NCBI GenBank assembly: GCA_964489425.1
Contig: CAZAYP010000017.1
Coordinates: forward strand, 1 to 64,000
DNA from: CAZAYP01 sp964489425 [NCBI: uncultured Verrucomicrobiota bacterium]
GTDB taxonomy: Bacteria > Verrucomicrobiota > Kiritimatiellia > RZYC01
Length of the DNA stretch: 64,000 bases
Direction of reading: 5' to 3'
The position numbers and the translations under genes are program-made. Of this stretch, positions 51,865-60,180 are shown in pieces (position 1 is the stretch's first letter; each line of letters starts with the position of its first letter). Below the pieces are notes generated by a model, which had not been told where the DNA came from, ran no database searches, and saw nothing but the letters and a program-made list of their open reading frames with translations.

Positions 51865-53223
51865 GTGCAGTCAGTATCATATTACGGGAAAATAGCACTA
51901 CGTAGCCTTTGCTTGCTGATGATTACGGTGTTCGTGTTGGAATCAGCCTCACTGGTCATCATCTACCGCCAGGAACATGCTTGGCATTATCGGATGAAAC
52001 GACTCAAGGTGCTGGCCTCGCGGTATGATCGCCTGATCCGGCGCACACTCCCAACGGCCGGATTCCCATCGCTTGCCGAGCAGAATCCGCCTACCGAACC
52101 GTCGATTCTGGCGCTACATCCTTATCTTGGATATGTTTATAATTATGAACGCCAGACGCCATTGCAAAGAACACTTAATAACCGGTATGGTTTTTTTGGT
52201 GATCGTGACGTGGTCTATCGCAAAACCAATGTGACAGATTACGTGATTGCCGTACTGGGCGGATCGGTTGCGGCGCACATGTGTGCGCGCGCGGATCTTC
52301 TTTTCCAAGCCCAATTGTCCCAAGTTCCGGGCTTGCGTGGCCACAACGTAATCGTCATTCCCATCTGTCAGGGCGGCTACAAACAGCCCCAACAAACGCT
52401 GGCCCTGTGTTATTTTTTGAGTCTGGGGCTGGAGCTCGACATGGTGGTCAATATTGACGGCGTCAACGATTTGTTGTGGTATTATCATAATTACCGCCGA
52501 AATCATATCGAACCTTCGTTCCCTTACAACTGGTCCGCGATGGCCGCGCCAACCGATGAAGATGGCGTGGTAAACGCCGCCCGTCGGCGCATCCAGAAAC
52601 TGCGGGCGCGGCAGGCCGCCTGGACCGTTCCTTTTCTGCGTTACCATCTTTTTCTTAGTGCGACCGGGTATTTGATTTGGTCCCTGGGTACCCGCCATAA
52701 CGAAGGCCTCATAGCGCGCGCGGAAACGCTGATCGCTGACGACCTGGCAGCAAAAGGAGCGCAAGGCCGCTTGTCATACCAGCAGACGGGCCCTTTTGCC
52801 CCCGCCACAACAACCGCTGACGAAGATATATTGGCCGAGGCCGCCGCGCTTTGGCGGCGCAGTAGCCTGCTGCTGCACGCCATGGCCCAAGGGTGGCAAG
52901 TGCCCTATTTACATTTCTTACAGCCCAACCAATATTTTCCAGGCAGCAAAACCCTCAGCCCATACGAGCGCGATCATTTTTATAATACCAACTCCATTTA
53001 CTATGTTCCGCTCGATCAAGGCTACTCCTTGTTGCTGCGAGAAGGCGATTGTTTGTCGCGGCAGGGCGTGTGTTTCCGGGATTTATCCGGATTGTTCCAA
53101 AAAACGAGCGCCGAGATCTACGAGGACGATTGCTGCCACTACAACGACGAAGGAAACCAGATCTTGGCCACCGCGGTGGCCCGCGCGATTGGCGACTATA
53201 TGGCCGCCACCAACAGATATTAA
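51865..53223 (+). CDS. Membrane-anchored SGNH-like hydrolase, paralogue 1
   Basis: 452 residues: one N-terminal membrane helix ('SLCLLMITVFVLESASLVII'), then an extracytoplasmic domain with SGNH-type blocks. 'VLGGSVAAHM' carries the Ser of block I, 'ICQGGYKQPQQTLALCYFL' precedes 'NIDGVNDLLWYY' (block III GxND), and 'DDCCHYNDEGNQI' carries the DxxH-like block V. Such proteins often act as esterases or acyltransferases on surface glycans. Paralogue of 58198-59652. GTG start; GGGAGAAAG lies 14 bp upstream. Less GC-rich than neighbours. Confidence 0.7.
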   Translation: MQSVSYYGKIALRSLCLLMITVFVLESASLVIIYRQEHAWHYRMKRLKVLASRYDRLIRRTLPTAGFPSLAEQNPPTEPSILALHPYLGYVYNYERQTPLQRTLNNRYGFFGDRDVVYRKTNVTDYVIAVLGGSVAAHMCARADLLFQAQLSQVPGLRGHNVIVIPICQGGYKQPQQTLALCYFLSLGLELDMVVNIDGVNDLLWYYHNYRRNHIEPSFPYNWSAMAAPTDEDGVVNAARRRIQKLRARQAAWTVPFLRYHLFLSATGYLIWSLGTRHNEGLIARAETLIADDLAAKGAQGRLSYQQTGPFAPATTTADEDILAEAAALWRRSSLLLHAMAQGWQVPYLHFLQPNQYFPGSKTLSPYERDHFYNTNSIYYVPLDQGYSLLLREGDCLSRQGVCFRDLSGLFQKTSAEIYEDDCCHYNDEGNQILATAVARAIGDYMAATNRY

Positions 53224-53289
53224 TATGTGCATAATAGGCTTGACCTGATTGAGCGACGTGCTAGAGCATATGAAGGATCACAGGCAGAT

Positions 53290-53632
53290 GAAGTTCCCTT
53301 GTGCGCTTTGGACCTGCAGCATGATTGCCAGGATGATAGCGGAACGCTTTGGAGCGAGCTTGAGTCGGTGGTCGGTGATGCGATTGCTTAACCAGTTGGG
53401 ATTGAGTCCGCAACGGCCGTTGTGGCGCGCCCAGCAACAGGATCCGGCCATGGTGGCCCAGTGGGTCCATCTGGAGTACCCGAAGATTCGCGCCTTGGCC
53501 AAGCAAATGAAGGCCGAAATCTACTTCGGGGACGAGGCCGGGGTGCGTACGGATCATCATGCGGGAACGACCTTGGGGCGGCGTGGACAAACCCCGGTGG
53601 TTTCCAGCACGTGGGCGCGCTTTGGCTTGAGC
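53290..53632 (+). pseudogene. IS630-family transposase fragment
   Basis: 'IARMIAERFGASLSRWSVMR' (winged helix of the IS630/HTH_29 type) and the start of the DDE domain, 'AEIYFGDEAGVRTDHHAG', with 'TLGRRGQTPVV'. The transposase is cut near 53632, where the frame continues as the end of a surface protein. Missing both the first ~60 residues and the two later catalytic acidic residues. No terminal inverted repeats found. Confidence 0.8.
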
Positions 53633-53806
53633 ATCGTTGACATGGGGTCATATGAATATCAGAGTAATATTCCAACCCCAACCCCAACCCCAACCCCATC
53701 TCCATCGCCGACGCCAGATGAATTGATGTTATTAATTTCGGGCATTATTATACCACCAACAAGCACGCCAGAGCCAACATCACATTGCGTTAACACAACC
53801 AAATAA
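53633..53806 (+). pseudogene. C-terminal end of a beta-helix surface protein fused in frame to IS630 remnant
   Basis: 'IVDMGSYEYQSN' is the closing motif of 'choice-of-anchor Q'/beta-helix proteins; a Thr-Pro run follows, with 'PSPTPDELMLLISGIII' and 'PPTSTPEPTS' before the TAA. The tail mirrors the C-terminal motif of the 48776-51244 protein. The beta-helix body is lost. Its in-frame join to transposase gives an apparent chimeric ORF of 185 codons (53249-53806) that is unlikely to be a real protein. Confidence 0.65.
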
Positions 53807-53818
53807 TCGAGGGCGCCA

Positions 53819-54583
53819 TTGAGTTCGACAATCATAAATAAATATATACGTGAACACATTTATAATATTGGCTACTATTTGGCTGGTGCCCCTGACGGAT
53901 TGCCAATACCTCCAGCAAGACTGATATTCAAAGCAATCGGTAGTTGGGAAGTGTCTTGGTATCTTTTGGGCGGTATGTATGCTCATCAGGGCATAATTTC
54001 ATTTCTGCGCAAGAACAATATAAATGTCGAGGGAATTAGCTCTCTTCTTGATTTCGGCTGTGGGTGCGGCAGATTAACAAGATACTGGTCATCTCTTAAG
54101 GGCAAGACCAATATCTGCGGAGTCGATCGAAATGTCTCACTGATTAACTGGTGCAGCAAGCGTTTCGCGCATTTCGCCAGTTTTGCCATGTGCTCAGACA
54201 ATCCACCCTTGCTATATGATGACGACTCGTTTGATTTCATATATTCATATTCCGTGTTTACTCACATAAGAATAAACTCTCAGTTGGATTGGATGAAAGA
54301 AGTTGCAAGGATAGCAAGGCCTGGTGGAAATGTGCTGATTACAACGCACGGCCGGCGCAAGGCTGAATATCACTTAAATCATGACGAATATAATAAATTG
54401 AAATTAGATGGTATTTATGCGCAAGAAGAAGAACTGAGCGGCGACAATAGATGCGTTATTATTCATGGTAAACAATGGTTGCAGGAGAACATGCAGGGCG
54501 TTGGATTGAAATTAGTTGATTTTCACGAAAGCGGCACAAGAGATGGCGGCATGCAAGATGTAAGTCTCTACATAAAGAAATAA
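53819..54583 (+). CDS. SAM-dependent class I methyltransferase, AT-rich
   Basis: 254 residues. SAM-binding motif I 'LLDFGCGCGRLTRYW', then 'ICGVDRNVSLINWC' and motif IV-like 'DDSFDFIYSYSVFTHI'. The family (Methyltransf_11/25 type) often methylates sugars or lipids in polysaccharide clusters. TTG start at 53819 follows GAGGG. The gene is markedly AT-rich and uses A/T-ending codons, unlike all its neighbours, suggesting recent acquisition. Confidence 0.85.
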   Translation: MSSTIINKYIREHIYNIGYYLAGAPDGLPIPPARLIFKAIGSWEVSWYLLGGMYAHQGIISFLRKNNINVEGISSLLDFGCGCGRLTRYWSSLKGKTNICGVDRNVSLINWCSKRFAHFASFAMCSDNPPLLYDDDSFDFIYSYSVFTHIRINSQLDWMKEVARIARPGGNVLITTHGRRKAEYHLNHDEYNKLKLDGIYAQEEELSGDNRCVIIHGKQWLQENMQGVGLKLVDFHESGTRDGGMQDVSLYIKK

Positions 54584-54762
54584 GATAAACGGGCGCCAGC
54601 CCGCTGGAGTTCCAAAACCGCTTGCTTTTCCAACCCGCTGGCCAGGCAAACGCGCGCAGGCAAACTCGTTCATGACCGCCCGCAAGGGCGGTCTGAGTTG
54701 AGGCCTGATCAGTGAGATCATCCTTGAATTAGAAGTGGATCTGGCCACCGCCCGCCATCTGA
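54584..54762. other. Intergenic stretch with GC hairpin
   Basis: 179 bp after the methyltransferase. The stem-loop GACCGCCCGCAAGGGCGGTC (54676-54695) is perfect but has no T-run, so it is a possible repeat or weak terminator. No gene. Confidence 0.4.
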
Positions 54763-55185
54763 TTACGTGATCTTCCGCCCTTGCGTGCGGGCTACGAACC
54801 GTCCTTGGACATCAATCAGGGGGAGGCGGATGCGAGCAAGCTGCGGCTGGATCTGGCCGCCGCGAACTGGACCATCCCTCGCCCGCCAACGAGTCAGACA
54901 GGAACTTCCCCGATGAGCCCGGCTGCCGCCCGACTGGCTGAACAGGATCGCGCCGCCGGCCGATTTGATGTACAGGTTTTTCTTGAGGTTGACGGCGCTG
55001 AGGTCGCCGCCGCAAGTCCCGCCGGCCACGATCACCGTGGCGCCGTCCGGCGCGCCGGACAGCGCCGCTTGGAGCGTGGCGTAGTTGCCGGGCACCTGGT
55101 AGGTCGCGGCCGCCGCCAAGACGGCCCACAGCCTTAGGCCGCCAAGGACCGCGCCGGCCAGTTCCGCCTTCGATTTCAAGGTCAT
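54763..55185 (-). pseudogene. N-terminal fragment of a second beta-helix surface protein, internally deleted
   Basis: Signal-like start then '[20 protein letters not shown]' and '[20 protein letters not shown]', nearly the sequence of the 48776-51244 protein. In the intact copy 'NLYIKSA' and '[11 protein letters not shown]' are about 165 residues apart; here they are joined, a deletion between short similar words. The frame ends soon after in unrelated residues. A duplicated, decayed paralogue. Confidence 0.72.
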
Positions 55186-55304
55186 GGGCGCGATAGTAAT
55201 AAGGTCGGGTCCGGGTAAACATATTGACGGGGTGGCGTCCGCGACAGACCACGGCCGCTGCAAAACAGGAAATCCGCGAAAAAACGGATTTTAACCAATC
55301 GAGT

Positions 55305-56996
55305 TTATAAACGGGTCAGGGTGGCGCCATCAAAAAATAATAAAGTTGCCCCAACGTTGTCGGCCAGATTGAAATCCAGGCGGCGGGAATCGAACACGGT
55401 CATGCCGCCCCAAGGCAGGAACAATTTCGCCGGGAAACCCCGAATAACCGGCTGAAACGCATCGGTGTGGAAGGCGAAGAATCCGCGCTCGTTGCAGGTA
55501 ACCCGATAATATCCGCCTGCGTCTCCGCGCAAAATCTGACTGACGGGCTCGTCGTCCAACACGTTTAGAAAATTAACCGTTGTAAGGGGCGGCCGCGACG
55601 ACTTTGCATTGCCGGACGTGGGATGCAGGAATAAGGCTTCTTCAAAATGATAGGCAAAGATCGGTTTTTCGCCGACAGTGTCGGCGGGCAGGTAGCCGGC
55701 TGGCATGTTGACCACGAAAACGTGGCCAGTGACGGTCTGGAGTTGTTCGGCCACCGCCGCGACAAACTGCGTGCTGAGGCGGGAGGCCCGTTTCCAGACG
55801 AATCCCTCATGAACCAAAACGAGGGCATAGGCGCAGATGGCGGCACTCAGCAGCCCCCCGGCCATCCTCTTGCCCAGGCGGCTGGCGGGAACATCCATCC
55901 CCAAGCGGGCGACAAGCAGGCAGGCCAGCGCGGAAGGCACATAGAGATACCATCTCATGACCAAGCCCAGGACGGGCGCCAGGCTGACCATGACCAGCAG
56001 ACCAAGCAAAACCGCATCACGGAACAACGCAACCCGGCGCCAACTGATACATCCCAGGATGAGGGTGATCAGCAAAACGCTGCGCGCCCACCAGCGACCG
56101 CCCATGAAAATATTTTGGGCGCTGACGAACGACAACAACATGCGGGCGGGCGACAGATCGGCGTTGTTGGCCACCCGCCCAAAGAAAACGCCCAATACGT
56201 GGTGACGCAGCAAAAAATAGGCGGCATAGAGTAGCGCCACAAACCCCAAAAGCAAGATGGTCGACCGGCATAACAGCTTTCGGCGAAAGGCCGCTATGAG
56301 GACCAGCGCGCCCGGCAACGACCAAGCCATTTCCTTCGAAAAAAGCGCCGCCAAAAGACTCAGGGAGCACCCCGCAAAATTCCATGCGGTGGGGCGGTCC
56401 AAGTGGCAGACAAAGCCGATCAGTGTCGCGAGGTAAAAGAAGGAACACAACGAGTCGGTTCGCGCCGCGATCCAGTACACGTTGTCGGTGTGAACCGGCA
56501 GCGCCAAAAACAGGAGCGAGGCGGCATAGGGCACAAGTCGGCCGGAAGTCGGCATCAGCGCCCGGCCCAGCAAGACGACCATGAACGCATTGGCGCCATG
56601 AATGAGGATATTGGTCAGGTGATACGGGCCCGAGTTGTAACCGCCCATCCAGTAATTCAAATGCAGCGTGAGACGTACCAGCGGCCGGTAAAAGCCGCCG
56701 GCGTTCTGCAAGCCGTGCCAATTGGTCATAAACAAATCGGAGGCCGACTGGGAGGCGATTCGAACCAGGCCCCAGTCATCCGAAAAAAAAGAAAGCGGCC
56801 ACGAGAGCCAGGCAAGGGCGGCCACAAACGACAACACCAACCCCGCATATATCATGATGGGGAGCAGCGTCTGCCTCGTTCGCGGATGGGGGGAGAAATC
56901 CAGGGGACAATCCCGGTTGCCGGCATGCGGAAAAAATTTCTTTTCGGCCTGCCCGGGCACACACCCGTTGGAATCGACTGTAAGGCGCGCTTTCAT
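55305..56996 (-). CDS. Polytopic membrane protein, PMT/GT39-like
   Basis: 563 residues. Ten or more membrane helices to about residue 390, with the early loop 'SFFSDDWGLVRIASQSAS' (acidic pair typical of lipid-carrier glycosyltransferases) and 'NAGGFYRPLVRLTLHLNYWM', 'RTDSLCSFFYLATLIG'. A ~160-residue soluble tail follows. Probably a membrane glycosyltransferase or flippase-associated protein in the surface glycan set; the exact reaction is unknown. No ribosome site at ATG 56996; the first ~45 residues are atypical and a start at 56855 is possible. Confidence 0.7.
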   Translation of the reverse strand: MKARLTVDSNGCVPGQAEKKFFPHAGNRDCPLDFSPHPRTRQTLLPIMIYAGLVLSFVAALAWLSWPLSFFSDDWGLVRIASQSASDLFMTNWHGLQNAGGFYRPLVRLTLHLNYWMGGYNSGPYHLTNILIHGANAFMVVLLGRALMPTSGRLVPYAASLLFLALPVHTDNVYWIAARTDSLCSFFYLATLIGFVCHLDRPTAWNFAGCSLSLLAALFSKEMAWSLPGALVLIAAFRRKLLCRSTILLLGFVALLYAAYFLLRHHVLGVFFGRVANNADLSPARMLLSFVSAQNIFMGGRWWARSVLLITLILGCISWRRVALFRDAVLLGLLVMVSLAPVLGLVMRWYLYVPSALACLLVARLGMDVPASRLGKRMAGGLLSAAICAYALVLVHEGFVWKRASRLSTQFVAAVAEQLQTVTGHVFVVNMPAGYLPADTVGEKPIFAYHFEEALFLHPTSGNAKSSRPPLTTVNFLNVLDDEPVSQILRGDAGGYYRVTCNERGFFAFHTDAFQPVIRGFPAKLFLPWGGMTVFDSRRLDFNLADNVGATLLFFDGATLTRL

Positions 56997-57075
56997 GAGG
57001 AAAATAGTATTGGAAGCGAGCCGTACGCGTCAAGGTGGCATAAACTCCCTTAATCCGAAGGCTCTGGCCCGCCTT

Positions 57076-57933
57076 TTATGTGAAAGCACGCAACGCGCCG
57101 GCAGCGATAGTGTAAATTTGATCGCGCCACATCAGGCGGCGCAAATCGGGCTTGATTTTGCCGGCCCAGCGCGTCTGGAACAGGCGCCAGTTGGCGCTGT
57201 CGTGCTGCTTGCGGCCGGGCGTGGCCTGGCCGTAATGGTAGATCACGCTGGCGGGCGTGTAGACCACGCGAAACCCGGCCTGCCGCGCGCGCAGGCAGAA
57301 GTCGCAATCCTCGAACCCGTTGCGAAACGCCTCGTCCAGCCCTGCCAGTTTGCGGTACACATCGGCGCGAATGATCACGCAGGCGAAGGTGACGATCTGC
57401 AGGTCGCGCGGCCGGTTGACCGCCGGCGCCGCGGGGTCGGTGTGCGGGTGCAGGTGCCAGGGATATCCTTGCTCGTCAAACGCCATGCCGCAGTGGTGCA
57501 GGCGCTGTGAATCCGGGAACAGATGCTTGTTGCCCAGCACGCCGATATCCGGCTCACGTTCCAGCACGTCCACCATGGCTTTGAGCCAGCTGGCCGTCAC
57601 CAGCGTGTCGTTGTTCAGCAGGCACAAGTACTCGCCGCGCGCCACACGGGCGGCCTGGTTGTTGTTGAAGCTATAACATTGCCGTGTTTCATTCCGCAGC
57701 AAGCGCACTCGGGATCCGGCCAGCGCGCGGAACGCCGCGGCGGCTTCCGGGTCGCTGGCATCGTCCACGAGGATGATTTCGCAGTCAACGTCCCGGGTAT
57801 GTTCGGCAATGGAATCGATGCAGGCGCGCGTCATGTCCGCGCAGTTATAGGCGGGGATGAGGATCGAAACCCGCGGCGCCGGGCGGTCCAACGCACCCAC
57901 GGGAACGATCAAACCAGCATCAACGCTGACCAC
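57076..57933 (-). CDS. Family 2 glycosyltransferase
   Basis: 285 residues. GT-A fold with 'RVSILIPAYNCADMTRACID', the DxD-like 'EIILVDDASDPEAA' and 'LNNDTLVTASWLKAM', and 'FEDCDFCLRARQAGFRVVY' in the acceptor region. It adds a sugar from a nucleotide donor. I set GTG 57933 with GGGAATGG upstream; the open frame reaches 58092 but reads through the dispersed repeat. A near-identical but truncated copy is at 59772-60179. Confidence 0.85.
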   Translation of the reverse strand: MVSVDAGLIVPVGALDRPAPRVSILIPAYNCADMTRACIDSIAEHTRDVDCEIILVDDASDPEAAAAFRALAGSRVRLLRNETRQCYSFNNNQAARVARGEYLCLLNNDTLVTASWLKAMVDVLEREPDIGVLGNKHLFPDSQRLHHCGMAFDEQGYPWHLHPHTDPAAPAVNRPRDLQIVTFACVIIRADVYRKLAGLDEAFRNGFEDCDFCLRARQAGFRVVYTPASVIYHYGQATPGRKQHDSANWRLFQTRWAGKIKPDLRRLMWRDQIYTIAAGALRAFT

Positions 57934-57954
57934 ACGCCACCATTCCCAGATCAG

Positions 57955-58065
57955 AGTTCCCCTCCTTTTCAAGGAGGGGTGCCCAACGGGCGGGGTGGTT
58001 TGATGCGGGTGCCGACCATAACCACCCCGGCCTGCGGCCACCCCTCCTTGAAAAGGAGGGGTGCT
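57955..58065. repeat. Dispersed hairpin repeat, copy 2
   Basis: CCCCTCCTTTTCAAGGAGGGG-type hairpin (57958-57979), GGGCGGGGTGGTT, then ACCACCCCGGCCTGCGGCCA and a second hairpin to 58061. Same arrangement as 48149-48280. It lies directly upstream of the GT2 gene and has probably replaced its original start region. Confidence 0.75.
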
Positions 58066-58107
58066 TTCGGAAAGGCGTTCGTTTGCAACCAATGAGAAGC
58101 ATTACAG

Positions 58108-58195
58108 AGTCACGCCTCTCGGGTTTGGTGCAGGCGGTGCGGCCGGCATTTTCCAGTAGGCGGCGGTGGGCCCGGCCACGCGCGGCAGGGGACAC
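58108..58195 (-). pseudogene. Remnant of the 3' end of the large glycosyltransferase
   Basis: GCAGGCGGTGCGGCCGGCAT and the following bases to 58190 match the 60345-60415 region (for example 'CACGCGCGGCAGGG' in both). It sits beside the intact GT2 just as the real gene sits beside the truncated GT2, showing that a segment covering GT2 plus the large gene's end was duplicated. Confidence 0.6.
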
Positions 58196-58197
58196 TG

Positions 58198-59652
58198 TTA
58201 ATCGGACGCCCCGGCCAATACATAGTTCCATATATGGTTCCAAATAAGGCCATACCCAAACTCATTCAAGTGGCAACAAGCATCGCAGTAGACAATTTCG
58301 GACACATTAGTAAAGATCATAGTAAGGTCATGATATTGCAATCCGTTGGTTTTAAATGACTTGGCTGCCGCCTGCAGAAAAGGATACCCAGCAACTACGG
58401 CTTCACGATAGGGATGCTGGACATCAATGGCAATGGCATGCTCCGCGGGTGACATGGATTTGGCGTAGGGAACGTATTGGTTGGGTTGGAGGAAGTGGTA
58501 ATAGCGGATCCCATTGGCCGCGCACAACTGCCCCATTAGCAGTGAGGAACGCTGCCAAACGGCCGACAATTCGGAGTAAGGTGTCCCATCTTTTGGTGTA
58601 TATTCAGGACCATAGCAGGCAAATTTGTTCTCCCAATTGCTGTAGATATGTGAATATATTATCAACTGGTGTTTTTTCACCAAATCAGGCCCTATTGTGG
58701 CGGCGATCGCCGCTTTGAATTTGGCGAAGCTTTCATACCGCTTGCCGGCCAAGGCCCCCAACCGCTTCAACGCTTCCTTGGGCATACCGTCCTTTTTCAA
58801 ATTAGACAGCATTAACTTGTTGACTTCAAGCTGCGCAGCGCGGCTGAGATCGTAAACGGCGCGGGAAAGTGTGTTATCCGCCTGTTTCCACAAGATATAA
58901 AGGGTAGGACTGCGGTATAGGCCATCCCTGAGCCACAAGTAGGCCAAGCGGTGGCGTATGGCGCTAATTATTTCCATGTGGCCAAGACGCTTTATGGTTT
59001 CCGCGTCGATCAAATTGCCGACCCGAGCCGCCCATTTTCTGGGGTAAAAAGGATACACGCCGCTGGGAATGTTCTCGCTTACGGGTAGGGCCATTTCGTT
59101 AAAGCCATCGATATTAACTATCGCATCGAACTGCGCGCCGAGCGCAAGCAAATACGACAGGATGATTAGCTGTTGTGGCTGTTTATAGCCACCGGTAGAG
59201 AAATTAAGCACCACCAGGTTTTTGTTTCCCACGATGGCCGGAGCGTGCGAAATGGCATACCTGTAAATACCGAGGGCAAAGGATCCGCCGAAGATGCCCA
59301 GTATGTATTTGTCTGGCGTCCGGCACAAAAGCGGATCGGTCATTTTGCCGGAAAAAAAACCAAAGCTCGAAATGGGCAGATCGCCGTTGCGATCAGGATC
59401 GGGAGTGAATCCGAAGTATGGGTGGATCGCCTCAACAAAGTTTCCAAAATTGAAATTCGCGATGCCCTGCGCAGAGCCACGCCAAGACCCTTCGTCGTTT
59501 AGCGATATAAGTTCGTTGCGGACCAGCTTATAGCTATAATATGCGCCATAGCGGATCCGATAGGCACAATACGCTAGTATCTCGACCGTTATCCACAAGG
59601 TCAATACAACTATAAGGCTGAATCCAATTCGTTTGAAGCGAATCGATTTCAT
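58198..59652 (-). CDS. Membrane-anchored SGNH-like hydrolase, paralogue 2
   Basis: 484 residues: N-terminal membrane helix ('GFSLIVVLTLWITVEILAY') and the same block order as the 51865-53223 protein: 'IFGGSFALGI', 'STGGYKQPQQLIILSYLLAL', 'NIDGFNEMAL', 'HFLQPNQYVPYAKSM' and 'CDACCHLNEFG'. A conserved 'YKQPQQ' and 'LQPNQY' not found in standard SGNH enzymes define the subfamily. ATG 59652 with AAAGGAG upstream. Neighbour to glycosyltransferases, supporting a role in modifying surface sugars. Confidence 0.72.
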   Translation of the reverse strand: MKSIRFKRIGFSLIVVLTLWITVEILAYCAYRIRYGAYYSYKLVRNELISLNDEGSWRGSAQGIANFNFGNFVEAIHPYFGFTPDPDRNGDLPISSFGFFSGKMTDPLLCRTPDKYILGIFGGSFALGIYRYAISHAPAIVGNKNLVVLNFSTGGYKQPQQLIILSYLLALGAQFDAIVNIDGFNEMALPVSENIPSGVYPFYPRKWAARVGNLIDAETIKRLGHMEIISAIRHRLAYLWLRDGLYRSPTLYILWKQADNTLSRAVYDLSRAAQLEVNKLMLSNLKKDGMPKEALKRLGALAGKRYESFAKFKAAIAATIGPDLVKKHQLIIYSHIYSNWENKFACYGPEYTPKDGTPYSELSAVWQRSSLLMGQLCAANGIRYYHFLQPNQYVPYAKSMSPAEHAIAIDVQHPYREAVVAGYPFLQAAAKSFKTNGLQYHDLTMIFTNVSEIVYCDACCHLNEFGYGLIWNHIWNYVLAGASD

Positions 59653-59771
59653 GCCAGCTCCTTTGTGGCTCGGAACAGAGGCCAAGATGACAAGGCTTTA
59701 ACCAATGGCAACCCATGTAATTAGAATGAATTTCATATCACGTCGCTTTGGCTGGCGCAAGTCCGCATTTG

Positions 59772-60179
59772 TCATAAGTGATGCAGGCGCTGCGATTCCG
59801 GGAACAGGTGCTTGTTGCCCAGCACGCCGATATCCGGCTCGCGTTCCATCACGTCCACCATGGCTTTTAGCCAGCCGGCGGTTACAAGGGTGTCGTTATT
59901 CAGCAGGCACAGGTACTCACCGCGCGCCACACGGGCGGCCTGGTTGTTGTTATAGCTGTAACATTGCCGTGTTTCATTCCGCAGCAAACGGGTTCGGGGG
60001 CCGGCCAGCGCGCGGAACGCCGCGGCGGCTTCCGGGTCGCTGGCGTCGTCCACCAGGATGATTTCGTAGTCCACGTCCCGGGTGTGTTCGGCAATGGAAT
60101 CGAGGCAGGCGCGCGTCATGTCCACGCAGTTGTAGGCGGGGATGATGATCGAAACCCGCGGGGCCGGGCCGGCGTCCAT
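59772..60179 (-). pseudogene. Truncated family 2 glycosyltransferase copy
   Basis: Near-identical to residues 1-~145 of the 57076-57933 protein ('VSIIIPAYNCVDMTRACLDS', 'NETRQCYSYNNNQAARVARG') but stops at 'SQRLHHL', where the intact copy continues 'HHCGMAFDEQG'. The acceptor domain is gone. Start ATG 60179 follows the large glycosyltransferase stop by one base, the original operon arrangement. Recombination break at about 59775. Confidence 0.78.
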
Positions 60180-60180
60180 C

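Noticed and set aside
54676-54695. Rho-independent terminator after the methyltransferase
   Set aside because: The hairpin is perfect but no T-run follows on either strand.
57934-58092. N-terminal 53-residue extension of the GT2 protein
   Set aside because: The extension is a translation of the dispersed hairpin repeat and is absent from the truncated copy at 59772-60179.
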